A DNA stretch of 45,281 nt from Acetobacteraceae bacterium (GTDB lineage Bacteria > Pseudomonadota > Alphaproteobacteria > Acetobacterales > Acetobacteraceae): contig DAIEHR010000247.1 in assembly GCA_027353465.1 (NCBI GenBank), forward strand, positions 1 through 45,281. The letters are read 5' to 3'. The position numbers and the translations under genes are program-made. The first letter of the stretch is position 1. Every line of letters begins with the position of its first letter. This document shows positions 34,438 through 42,735 of the stretch, one piece after another. Below the pieces are notes generated by a model. The model searched no databases and was not told the DNA's origin. It saw nothing but the letters and a program-made list of their open reading frames with translations.

Positions 34438-35673
34438 TCACGCCTTGATCATCCGCGCGGCGAAGAAGCCATCCATCCCGCCTTTGTCCGCCCAAAGCCC
34501 CGGATGGGTGTGCAGAAACCCTTCCGGCGTGCGTGCTTGCGGGATCGCGGCCAGTTCCTCCACCGAGAATGGATCATGCTTCAGCCCGAATGCAGCCGCG
34601 GCGGCAACCCGCGGCGCCCCTTCCTCCGGCTGCAGGGAACACACCGCATACACTAGCCGGCCACCAGGCCGCAGCATAGAAGCAGCCGATTCCAATAACT
34701 TATCCTGCGCCTGAGTCACCGCTTGCACGTCGCGCGGGCGCTTCAGCCGAACAACATCGGGATGGCGGCGGATCGTGCCGGTGGCGCTGCACGGGGCATC
34801 CAGCAGAATCGCGTCGAACAGCGCCGGCGGGGTCCAATCTGTCGCGTCCGCGTTGATCACGTCCGCGTGAAGGCCCCATCGTTTCAGGTTTGCCGTCAGC
34901 CGCTCGATTCGCGCGGCATCCCGCTCCAACGCGGTCACAACCGAACCGGCCGCCGCCAGTTGCGCGGTCTTGCCCCCTGGCGCGGCGCAAAGATCGGCAA
35001 TCCGTTCGCCAGGCCGGGGCGCGAGCAGCATTGCGGGTAGTGCCGCGGCGGCATCCTGAACCCAAACATCGCCCGCCTCGAATCCCGCGATGTCAGACAC
35101 CCGCGTGCCGGCCGGGAACCGGACCGAACCGGTGGGCAGCAGCAGGCCGCCCTCGGGCACAGAGCCACCCGGCTTCAGTGTAACGTCCAGCGGTGCCTCA
35201 TGTTGATGCGCAATGGCAATGGACCGCGCCAGCTTCCCCCACGACGTCCACAACCACGCTGGAGTATCCAGACGCGCCGCGTCCAGCTCTCCCATGGCTT
35301 CGGCGCCGGCTGTCGCGACCTTGCGCAGCACCGCGTTCACCAGCCCGGCAAACGGAGCCAATCCCCGCCGCTTGGCCAACGCGACCGCCGTCGCCACCGC
35401 CGCGTGGCTGGGCGTGTCCAGCAGCAGCAGTCCCGCCGCTCCGATCCGCAGCACGTTACGAACCGGCTCCGGCGGCTCTTTCCGCAGAAACGGTTCCAGG
35501 ACAGCGTCCAGCGTTCCCATCCGCCGCAGCACCGCAGCCGCCAGCCTATGGGCTGCCGCCCGATCGCGCGCATCCTGCGCCGGCAGCGCGCCCAGCGCGT
35601 CTTCCAACGTGCGGTGCCGTTCCAGAACCGCCGTCAGCAGATCGAACGCGGATTCTCTCGTCGGATCAGCCAT
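34438..35673 (-). CDS. rsmB: 16S rRNA (cytosine-967-C5)-methyltransferase family protein
   Basis: A 411-aa SAM-dependent RNA methyltransferase. Residues about 1-130 form an RNA-binding NusB-like helical domain (ESAFDLLTAVLERHRTLEDAL). The catalytic domain has LCAAPGGKTAQLAAAG (SAM site), VINADATDW, LLDAPCSATGTIRRHPDVVR, and YAVCSLQPEEG. The two Cys (DAPCS and VCSLQPEEG) are the catalytic pair of C5-methyltransferases. Its ATG overlaps the ugd stop (TGATG). Other NSUN-type targets are possible, but the NusB domain favours RsmB. Confidence 0.93.
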   Translation of the reverse strand: MADPTRESAFDLLTAVLERHRTLEDALGALPAQDARDRAAAHRLAAAVLRRMGTLDAVLEPFLRKEPPEPVRNVLRIGAAGLLLLDTPSHAAVATAVALAKRRGLAPFAGLVNAVLRKVATAGAEAMGELDAARLDTPAWLWTSWGKLARSIAIAHQHEAPLDVTLKPGGSVPEGGLLLPTGSVRFPAGTRVSDIAGFEAGDVWVQDAAAALPAMLLAPRPGERIADLCAAPGGKTAQLAAAGSVVTALERDAARIERLTANLKRWGLHADVINADATDWTPPALFDAILLDAPCSATGTIRRHPDVVRLKRPRDVQAVTQAQDKLLESAASMLRPGGRLVYAVCSLQPEEGAPRVAAAAAFGLKHDPFSVEELAAIPQARTPEGFLHTHPGLWADKGGMDGFFAARMIKA

Positions 35674-36992
35674 CAGACCGGCAACGCCGCTCGGCCAATA
35701 CCATAGTACTCGAAACCGGCCTCGCGCATCGCGTGCGGGTCATAGACGTTGCGCAGGTCAACCAACACCCTGCCCCGCATCGATTCTCTCAATTTCATCG
35801 GCGACATCGCTCGGAATTCATTCCATTCCGTAATCAAAACCAGCGCGTCGGCACCCGAGACGGCATCGAACGCATCGCTACAATAATGAACAGACTCCGG
35901 TAGCAATGGCCGAGCCTGCTGCATTCCTTCGGGATCGAACGCGCGAATGACGGCGCCGTCGCCCGCCAGACGGGACACGATGGACAGCGACGGCGAATCC
36001 CGCATGTCGTCGGTTTCCGGCTTGAACGTCAGTCCTAGGACGGCAATGGTTTTGCCGCGCACCGATCCGCCGCACGCCGAGATCACCCGCATCGCCATGC
36101 TGGATTTGCGGGCGTCGTTGACCGCGACGGTTGCCTCGACCAGGCGGGAGGGCGCGCCGTAGTCCTGCGCCGTCCGCACCAGCGCCAAGGTGTCCTTGGG
36201 GAAACAGGACCCGCCGTAACCCGGCCCCGGATGAAGGAATTTGCGCCCGATGCGGCCGTCCAAGCCGATGCCGCGGGCAACATCGTGGATGTCCGCCCCA
36301 ACCTTCTCGCACAAATCGGCCATCTCGTTGATGAACGTCACCTTCATGGCCAGGAAGGCGTTAGCGGCGTATTTGGTCAATTCGGCGGTTTCGATCGCGG
36401 TGAACACGATCGGCGCCTCGATAAGATACAGCGGGCGATACAGCCGGCGCATCACCTCTCTCGACCGGTCTGACTCCGCGCCGATCACCACCCGATCCGG
36501 TCGCATGAAGTCACCGATCGCATTGCCCTCGCGCAGGAACTCGGGATTAGAGGCGACATCGAAATCGAGATCCGGACGAGCAGCCCTGACGATTTCCTGA
36601 ATCCGCCGGCCAGTGCCGACCGGCACCGTCGATTTCGTCACGATCACCGCGTAGCCGGTCAGTGCCTTGGCCACCTGTTCGGCCGCCGCATAGACATATG
36701 TCAGGTCGGCATGGCCATCGCCCCGCCGCGTCGGCGTGCCGACCGCGATGAACACGGCTTCCGTCCCGTCCACAGCGGCGGCCAGGTCGCCGGTAAAGGC
36801 CAGCCGGCCGGCCTTGACGTTGTCCGCAACCAACTGTTCCAGGCCGGGTTCGTAGATTGGCATCCGGCCGGCCCGCAGCGCCGCCAGTTTGTCGGAGTCG
36901 GTTTCCACCACCGTGACTTCAGTGCCGAATTCCGCGAAACAGGCGCCGGATACCAGCCCGACATAGCCGCCGCCGATCATCGTAATACGCAC
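35673..36992 (-). CDS. ugd: UDP-glucose 6-dehydrogenase
   Basis: Oxidises UDP-glucose to UDP-glucuronate with two NAD+ for capsule, exopolysaccharide or LPS. The 439 aa match the family. Motifs include ITMIGGGYVGLVSGACFAEFG (NAD), AVFIAVGTPTRRGDGHADLTYVYAA, KSTVPVGTGRRI, NPEFLREGNAIGDFM, the catalytic Cys in GPGYGGSCFPKDT, and GLTFKPETDDMRDSPSL. The start is GTG 36992 with a GAGGAA ribosome site; an internal ATG lies four codons in. It is the first gene of the leftward group rsmB-rpe-heparinase-GT4-purH and diverges from the Gfo/Idh gene. Confidence 0.96.
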   Translation of the reverse strand: MRITMIGGGYVGLVSGACFAEFGTEVTVVETDSDKLAALRAGRMPIYEPGLEQLVADNVKAGRLAFTGDLAAAVDGTEAVFIAVGTPTRRGDGHADLTYVYAAAEQVAKALTGYAVIVTKSTVPVGTGRRIQEIVRAARPDLDFDVASNPEFLREGNAIGDFMRPDRVVIGAESDRSREVMRRLYRPLYLIEAPIVFTAIETAELTKYAANAFLAMKVTFINEMADLCEKVGADIHDVARGIGLDGRIGRKFLHPGPGYGGSCFPKDTLALVRTAQDYGAPSRLVEATVAVNDARKSSMAMRVISACGGSVRGKTIAVLGLTFKPETDDMRDSPSLSIVSRLAGDGAVIRAFDPEGMQQARPLLPESVHYCSDAFDAVSGADALVLITEWNEFRAMSPMKLRESMRGRVLVDLRNVYDPHAMREAGFEYYGIGRAALPV

Positions 36993-37170
36993 GTTCAGGT
37001 TCCTCTGCGCGAATGTATGGGGGATTCAGCACATGGCGGCGCCAGTTTCCAGCCACTAACCGAACAGGCTGGACGGAACCGCCCACGCGCGCCCTCTTGA
37101 CATTCGCAACGCGTCTTATGTCTGGCATGATTATCGTCTATGACGGTGATTTCGTGTGCCGAGGATTACC

Positions 37171-38178
37171 ATGCCGGAAACAGTGCTGCGGGTCGGAATC
37201 GCGGGGGCGGGCCATTTCGGCCGTTATCACGCCCTGAAGGCGGCCGCCGGATCGCGAACCGTGCTGACCGGCATCTATGATCCCGACCTGGAGCGGGCGA
37301 AGACCGTAGGCTGGGAAGCTGGCGCCAAGGAAATGGGATTCGATGAGTTGCTGAACGCATCGGACGCCATCATCGTCGCCGCCCCGGCCGAGGCGCACTA
37401 CGACCTGGCGGCGCGGGCGCTGCGCGCCGGCAAGCATGTGCTGGTCGAGAAACCAATTGCCGCCACGCTGGAACAGGCGGACGAGCTGGGACGGCTGGCC
37501 AAAATGCACAATCTGGTGCTGCAGGTCGGCCATCTGGAGCGATTCTCCGCCGCCTATCAAGCGATGGCCGGCAAGATCGGCGCACCTCTCTATATCGAGG
37601 CCACCCGCATCGCCCCATTCAAGCCGCGCGGCACCGATGTCTCGGTGATACTGGATCTGATGATCCACGATCTGGACCTGGTTCTGGCGCTGATCGACAG
37701 CGAGATCGAAAGCGTTGACGCCGTCGGTGCCCCTGTCGCAAGCCCGCATGAGGACATCGCCAACGCCCGTCTTCGCTTCGTCAACGGGGCGGTGGCAACC
37801 ATCACCGCCAGCCGCATTTCGCCGCGGACCGAGCGCCGTATGCGGATTTTCGCCCAGAATTCATATATGGCCGCCGATTTCGCCGCCCGCAAACTAACCG
37901 TGATCGCCCGGTCGTCCGACGCCGCGGGCGCCCTGCCGCCCGGCCAGCAACCGGTGCCCGGCGTGGCCGGCTTCGGCATCGCGGACGTGTCGTGGGAGGA
38001 TCATGATTCGCTTGCCGCCGAACACGCGGCCTTCGCGGCGTCGGTGCTGGATGGCGTTCCGGTACTGGTCGATGCAACGGTGGGCCGCCGGGCACTGGCG
38101 GCGGCCCTGGCGGTTGGCGAGGGGATGCGGGCGTCGCGGGAACGGATGGCGGCGTCTGGCTTGATTACCCAGGCGTAG
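37171..38178 (+). CDS. Gfo/Idh/MocA family oxidoreductase
   Basis: A 335-aa NAD(P)-dependent sugar dehydrogenase type. The N-terminal Rossmann motif is LRVGIAGAGHFGRYHALKAA, followed by AIIVAAPAEAHYDLAARALRAGKHVLVEKPIA (the EKP motif), VGHLERFSAAYQAM and VILDLMIHDLDLVLALI. The last segment resembles oxidoreductases acting on UDP-amino sugars (such as GnnA-type enzymes in lipid A diamino-sugar formation); that is only a suggestion. ATG 37171 has GAGG 6-7 bases upstream and is preferred over the track GTG at 37156. It is convergent with the dienelactone hydrolase gene, 9 bp apart. Confidence 0.88.
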   Translation: MPETVLRVGIAGAGHFGRYHALKAAAGSRTVLTGIYDPDLERAKTVGWEAGAKEMGFDELLNASDAIIVAAPAEAHYDLAARALRAGKHVLVEKPIAATLEQADELGRLAKMHNLVLQVGHLERFSAAYQAMAGKIGAPLYIEATRIAPFKPRGTDVSVILDLMIHDLDLVLALIDSEIESVDAVGAPVASPHEDIANARLRFVNGAVATITASRISPRTERRMRIFAQNSYMAADFAARKLTVIARSSDAAGALPPGQQPVPGVAGFGIADVSWEDHDSLAAEHAAFAASVLDGVPVLVDATVGRRALAAALAVGEGMRASRERMAASGLITQA

Positions 38179-38187
38179 CCGCCGGCG

Positions 38188-38928
38188 TCACCCCAACCGG
38201 CGCCGATACAGCGCGATCAGCCGCTCCCAATGCCGTTCGGCCGCCGGTTTGTCGTAACACCAGCGGCTGGGGAAGGCGAAGCCATGATGGACTTCGGGGT
38301 ACATTTCCAGTTCCCCATCGTTGCCGGAGGCTTCGAACAGCGCCTTCAGTTCCGCCACCATGGGCAGCGGCGCAAGCTCGTCGTGTTCCGCGCAGCCGAT
38401 GTAGAGTTCGCCCTTCGCCTTCGCGAGTGTCAGGTGAGGGCTTTCCTCGTTCTCGCTGACCAGCCAGGTGCCGTAATACGACGCGGCGGCGGCGACCCGA
38501 TCTGGAAAGCGGGCGGCAGCGGCCAGGGCATAGGGGCCGCTCATGCAATACCCGTGCGTCCCGACCACGCCCTTTTTAGCTGCCGGTTGCGTGTCCGCGA
38601 ACGCCAGCATGTCGGCGAAATCCTCCATGACCGGCGGGATCGTCATCCTGGTGCGCACCGCCCGCATGCGGGCCTGTTCGGCGCTGCCCTTCGTCGTCAC
38701 ATCGGGCCCGTATTTCGTGTCCTTACCCGCTCGGTAATACAGGTTCGGCAACAGCACGTAGTAACCCACGGTGCCGAGGCGCCGGGCCATGTCGTAGAGC
38801 TCTTCGCGGATGCCCGGCGCGTCCATCATCATGACCACGACCGGATGCGGGCCGCCCCTGTCCGGATGCACGATAAATGTCTCCATCGCGCCAGATCGGG
38901 TTTGGATGTCGCGGATATCTTCGATCAT
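38188..38928 (-). CDS. dienelactone hydrolase family protein
   Basis: A 246-aa alpha/beta hydrolase of the DLH type. The nucleophile is Cys in GTHGYCMSGPYALA, with a catalytic Asp in GCAEHDELAP and His in YPEVHHGFAFPSR. VVMMMDAPGIREELYDMARRLGTVGYYVLLPNLYYR is typical of the family. True dienelactone hydrolases open chlorocatechol lactones; most genomic homologues have unknown esterase activity. It lies 56 bp after the ribokinase gene, same strand, so it may belong to that transcript. Confidence 0.9.
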   Translation of the reverse strand: MIEDIRDIQTRSGAMETFIVHPDRGGPHPVVVMMMDAPGIREELYDMARRLGTVGYYVLLPNLYYRAGKDTKYGPDVTTKGSAEQARMRAVRTRMTIPPVMEDFADMLAFADTQPAAKKGVVGTHGYCMSGPYALAAAARFPDRVAAAASYYGTWLVSENEESPHLTLAKAKGELYIGCAEHDELAPLPMVAELKALFEASGNDGELEMYPEVHHGFAFPSRWCYDKPAAERHWERLIALYRRRLG

Positions 38929-38984
38929 TGGCGTATTCCCCGTGCTTGTCCCGATCGTTCCACGGGATCGGCATCAGGACAAGT

Positions 38985-39872
38985 TCAGGCCGCCAGGAAC
39001 GCGTCCGTTTCGGCTGCCGTTGGAATGCTGCCCTGGCTGCCCAGCCGCGTGCAGCACAGCGCCGCTGCTGCCGACGCGCGCCGCACCGCCGCCCGCAACG
39101 AAGCCCCGCGATCCAGGTGGTTGGCCAAGACGCCGACGAAACAGTCGCCCGCCGCCGTGGTGTCGGCCACGTGGATCGCCACCGCTGGTTCGTGCCAGGC
39201 CCCGTCTTGGCTGGCGATATCGGCTCCCTCCGAACCACGTGTCCGCACCACGGCTATGCCGCCCAACCGAGCGGATAACGCCGCCGCTGTGGCACCGCAG
39301 TTCAGATGCGCCGCCAGCCACATGCCCTCGGTTTCATTCACCACCAGCACATCGACCGCCCGCAACGTATCCTCGGGCAGTGCCGAGGCCGGGGCCAGGT
39401 TCAACACGATCTTACTGCCAGCCGCACGGGCACGCTTGATCAGAGTGATGTTCTCCCCGGCTGGCACTTCCATCTGCAACACCGCCGTGGTGCCAGCCCC
39501 CAGCAATCCGTCCAACACCTGCCCCGCATGCGTTGTCAGATTGGCACCGGAGCCGACCGCGATCGCATTTTCCCCGTTCGGATCAACCGAGATCGCCGCG
39601 CAACCCGTGCTGGCATCCACAGTCTGAACGCACCCCAGATCCACGCCGGCCCCGCGCAGCAGCGCCAGTGCGCCATCCGCCAGCGCATCGCGTCCCACCG
39701 ATCCAATCATGGTCACGCGGCCCCCGTCACGCGCGGCAGCGACAGCCTGGTTCGCCCCTTTGCCGCCCGGTTCTATCCGCGTGGACGGACCCAGGACCGT
39801 TTCGCCCGGCCGGGGAATGTGCGGCAGGCTGAAAATCAGATCGAGGTTGATGGAACCGAACACGACGATCAT
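38985..39872 (-). CDS. rbsK: ribokinase (PfkB family)
   Basis: ATP-dependent sugar kinase of 295 aa, with the PfkB signatures IEPGGKGANQAVAAARDGGRVTMIGSVGRDALAD near the N-terminus and VADTTAAGDCFVGVLANHLDRG near the C-terminus. FGSINLDLIFSLPHIPRPGET at the start is ribokinase-like. The anion-hole motif reads DTTAAGD, as in many ribokinases. No ribose transporter is adjacent, so the substrate may be another sugar. ATG 39872 overlaps the histidine kinase stop (ATGA), an unusual pairing. Confidence 0.91.
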   Translation of the reverse strand: MIVVFGSINLDLIFSLPHIPRPGETVLGPSTRIEPGGKGANQAVAAARDGGRVTMIGSVGRDALADGALALLRGAGVDLGCVQTVDASTGCAAISVDPNGENAIAVGSGANLTTHAGQVLDGLLGAGTTAVLQMEVPAGENITLIKRARAAGSKIVLNLAPASALPEDTLRAVDVLVVNETEGMWLAAHLNCGATAAALSARLGGIAVVRTRGSEGADIASQDGAWHEPAVAIHVADTTAAGDCFVGVLANHLDRGASLRAAVRRASAAAALCCTRLGSQGSIPTAAETDAFLAA

Positions 39873-41776
39873 CGGCTAACATCCACCCGCTCGGGTTCCC
39901 GCCGCACCACCCGCTCCGCCGGTAGATAGACGGTCGCTGTTGTACCCCGGCCCTTGGCGCTGGAGAGTTCCAGCCTGCCGCCATGCAATACCGCCAGCCT
40001 GTGGGCCAGTGGCAAACCGAGGCCGGTACCCTCGAAAGACCGCGACAAGCTGCTTTCAACCTGGCCGAACGGTTCCATAGCGATGGCGATCTCCGCCTCG
40101 GTCATGCCAATGCCGGTATCGGTCACGGAAAATACCAATCCTCCGGTTGCGGAAATCGACGCCGCCAGAACGATGCGCCCGTGGGCGGGAGTGAACTTCA
40201 CCGCATTTGACAACAGGTTGATAAGCACCTGCAACAGGCGCATCCGGTCGCCGCGCAACCGCACAGTCGTCTTGGGTAGTTCCAACGCCAACGCGATATC
40301 CCGCGCGTCCGCCTGTGACCGAACCGAAACCAGGCTGGCACGCGCCAGTTCGGCGACCGGAAACACCGTCTCGCTCAACGTAGCCGTGCCCGACTCAACT
40401 TTGGAAATATCCAGGATCGTGTTGATCAGTTCCAGCAAATGCCGCCCGGAACCCAGAATATCGCCCGCATACTCGGCGATGGGCGGCGATCCGGGCTTCA
40501 TCGGCGCCTGCTGCTGGATCAGCTCAGAGAACCCGATGATCGCGTGCAGCGGGGTCCGTAACTCGTGGCTCATATGTGCCAGGAACTGGGCCCGAGCCTG
40601 GTTGGCGGCTTCGGCGATTTCCTTGCTGGCGAGCAGTTCGCGGCTGGTTTCGGCCAGCCTGGTGCGATCCGCTTCGATCTGCGACCGCGCCGAACGCAGT
40701 TGGTCCCGGTCATAGGCGAGATCGATTTCGCGCTTGGTACGACGCCTCACCTCGCGCATCAGCAACAGCGAGAGAATGGCAATCAATCCGGTGGCACCGA
40801 CCCCAACCAGGCTGATCAGCCAGATATGGACACGGGCCGACCCCAACACATCGTCCAGGTCCAGGGCCACCAGCACCCGGAGATTGTATCGCTCCAGCCG
40901 GTGGATCGTGATCATCCGGTCAATTTTGATAATACGGCCACGGCGGTTGAACACGACGGTCTGACCGGGAGCGATCGACTCGGGGTAGACATCGCCGCGT
41001 AGATCGATGCCGATCCCAAACTTTCCCGGCTGGTCATTCAGCCCGAAGCCTGCCCGAACGACGCCGCTTTCATCCGTTATGGCGATCGCACCGCGACGGC
41101 CAAGGTCGATCTGCCGGAACAGGGTCAACAGTGAGGCGGGCTTAAGCAATAGGATCGCTTCTCCGGCAAAGTGCGCGTCAGCCGTTTCCAACCGGCGGCT
41201 AACCTGGAACAGTTGCCCCACCGAGCCGGCTGAATAAGGGGCGATCGCCATCGCCGTCGATGGATCATCGCGGTGCGCGACGAAAGATGGTTCTGATCCC
41301 GGATCGGCCGGTGCGGGATCGGGATGGAGCGTGCTGAGCAGTTGCCGACCATCGGCCCCCACAATCCGCACGTCGATAGAGCCGCCCGCGATGCCCGCGA
41401 CAACCGGCTGAAGATCGGCGGCGATTTGGTTCTGTGGCGCCGTTCGGACAGTCTGTGCGATAGCGGTCAGCGCCGCGTTGGCGGAATCAAGCTGGTTCGT
41501 CAGGTCCAGCGAGAAAGCCGCGGCGAGGTTATAGCCCTCGATTCTGCCAACAGCCTGGGCGCTGGTATATTCTGACCAAAGCGACCAGCCGACAAATGCC
41601 CACATCCCCGCGGCGAGACAAACCGCGAGCAGAACTATCTTACGAATCACCCGCGCCGACTGACGCTTTGCACGTCCTTCGAAGCGGTCGGCGCGCTCCG
41701 CGCCTGCGTCGGCTGCGTGGCGCTGCACAGGGGTTGCAGCTTGAATCATGTCAGCCGGTTTGTGATTGAACGACAC
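39869..41776 (-). CDS. membrane-bound sensor histidine kinase
   Basis: A 635-aa kinase with TM1 at about 44-65, a periplasmic sensor of about 250 residues (PDC/dCache-like; IDVRIVGADGRQLLSTL, IAITDESGVVRAGFG) and TM2 at about 316-340. A coiled coil (341-395) and HisKA with phospho-acceptor His about 404 (FLAHMSHELRTPLHAIIGFSELI) follow, then a HATPase domain with NLLSNAVKFTP, DTGIGM and GTGLGLPLAHR. It phosphorylates a response regulator; none is encoded nearby, so it is an orphan kinase. Start GTG 41776 (track); ATG 41749 is possible. Confidence 0.92.
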   Translation of the reverse strand: MSFNHKPADMIQAATPVQRHAADAGAERADRFEGRAKRQSARVIRKIVLLAVCLAAGMWAFVGWSLWSEYTSAQAVGRIEGYNLAAAFSLDLTNQLDSANAALTAIAQTVRTAPQNQIAADLQPVVAGIAGGSIDVRIVGADGRQLLSTLHPDPAPADPGSEPSFVAHRDDPSTAMAIAPYSAGSVGQLFQVSRRLETADAHFAGEAILLLKPASLLTLFRQIDLGRRGAIAITDESGVVRAGFGLNDQPGKFGIGIDLRGDVYPESIAPGQTVVFNRRGRIIKIDRMITIHRLERYNLRVLVALDLDDVLGSARVHIWLISLVGVGATGLIAILSLLLMREVRRRTKREIDLAYDRDQLRSARSQIEADRTRLAETSRELLASKEIAEAANQARAQFLAHMSHELRTPLHAIIGFSELIQQQAPMKPGSPPIAEYAGDILGSGRHLLELINTILDISKVESGTATLSETVFPVAELARASLVSVRSQADARDIALALELPKTTVRLRGDRMRLLQVLINLLSNAVKFTPAHGRIVLAASISATGGLVFSVTDTGIGMTEAEIAIAMEPFGQVESSLSRSFEGTGLGLPLAHRLAVLHGGRLELSSAKGRGTTATVYLPAERVVRREPERVDVSR

Positions 41777-41838
41777 TCGCTCTGTTCATCGTAACGAATG
41801 AGTCCGGCCAATCATACAACGGAGATTCACGCGATTGC

Positions 41839-42726
41839 CTAAACCTCCGACAGGAAGCTCCGCACGTCTCGCAGAAAGACCTCTAATTGATCATGATGAA
41901 CCCAATGCCCGGCCTTTTCCACCGCCAGCACGCGGGCATTATTGAAGTATTCCAGCCGCCCGTCCTCGGCCGGGTTTGTCGCCCAGCTTTCCGTCCCATA
42001 CACCAGCAAGGTCGGGCAGGTGATCGACGACCAGAGTTCGGCGATCGACTCCCGCGTCATGTCATAGGGCGGCCACAGCCGAACGTAATGGTCGAACTTC
42101 CAGCTATAGGTGCCGTCCTCGTTCTGGTTAACCCCGTATTGCGTCAGATGCCGGGCCTGCCGCGGCGTCAGATGCTTGTTCTCCTCCTGCATCCGGGCAT
42201 AAGCGGCCTCCATGGTGGGATATCGGCGCGGCTGCCGGCCGGAGTTCGCCCGCTGCATGTCGATCCAGTTGCGCATCCGCTGGCCGATCGGGTGGCGATC
42301 CGAGACCGCATCCTGGCGCGGACCAGGACCAAGCCCCTCGATGGCGACGATCTTGCGTACGGTCTCCGGATAGATTCCGGTGTAGCGCAACGAGATGTTG
42401 CCCCCCAGTGAGTGGGAGACGATCGTCACCGGCGCCAGTTTCTGCTGATGGATCAGTTGCGCCAGATCGTAGATGTAGTTGGCCATCGTGTATTGGCCGG
42501 AGGCTGACCACGCGGAGTCACCATGTCCGCGCAAATCCGGCGCTATGACATGGTAATCCTTCCGCAGGTCCGCCGCGACCCAGTCCCAGTTGCGGCAATG
42601 GTCGCGCCCGCCGTGCAGCAGGATCAGCGGCGGGGCGTCCGGATTGCCCCAATCGACGTAATGCAGCCGCAGCCGCTGGGAGAAATAGATCCGAGAGGTG
42701 GGGCCAGATTCAGGCAGCATGGTCAT
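41839..42726 (-). CDS. alpha/beta hydrolase
   Basis: A 295-aa hydrolase. The oxyanion-loop region LILLHGGRDHCRNWDWVAADLR and APDLRGHGDSAW precede the nucleophile Ser in IVSHSLGGNISLRY; the catalytic His is in EKAGHWVHHDQLEVFL. It resembles epoxide hydrolase/haloperoxidase-like esterases and lactonases; the substrate is unknown. It starts 9 bp after the amidase stop and so forms the third gene of that operon, suggesting consecutive hydrolysis of an amide/ester compound (inference). Confidence 0.9.
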   Translation of the reverse strand: MTMLPESGPTSRIYFSQRLRLHYVDWGNPDAPPLILLHGGRDHCRNWDWVAADLRKDYHVIAPDLRGHGDSAWSASGQYTMANYIYDLAQLIHQQKLAPVTIVSHSLGGNISLRYTGIYPETVRKIVAIEGLGPGPRQDAVSDRHPIGQRMRNWIDMQRANSGRQPRRYPTMEAAYARMQEENKHLTPRQARHLTQYGVNQNEDGTYSWKFDHYVRLWPPYDMTRESIAELWSSITCPTLLVYGTESWATNPAEDGRLEYFNNARVLAVEKAGHWVHHDQLEVFLRDVRSFLSEV

Positions 42727-42735
42727 GGTTACCGT

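Noticed and set aside
37097-37102. TTGACA perfect -35 upstream of the Gfo/Idh gene
   Set aside because: No acceptable -10 at 16-18 bases downstream, so not called as a promoter.
38230-39627. 465-aa plus-strand ORF
   Set aside because: Antisense to dienelactone hydrolase and ribokinase genes.
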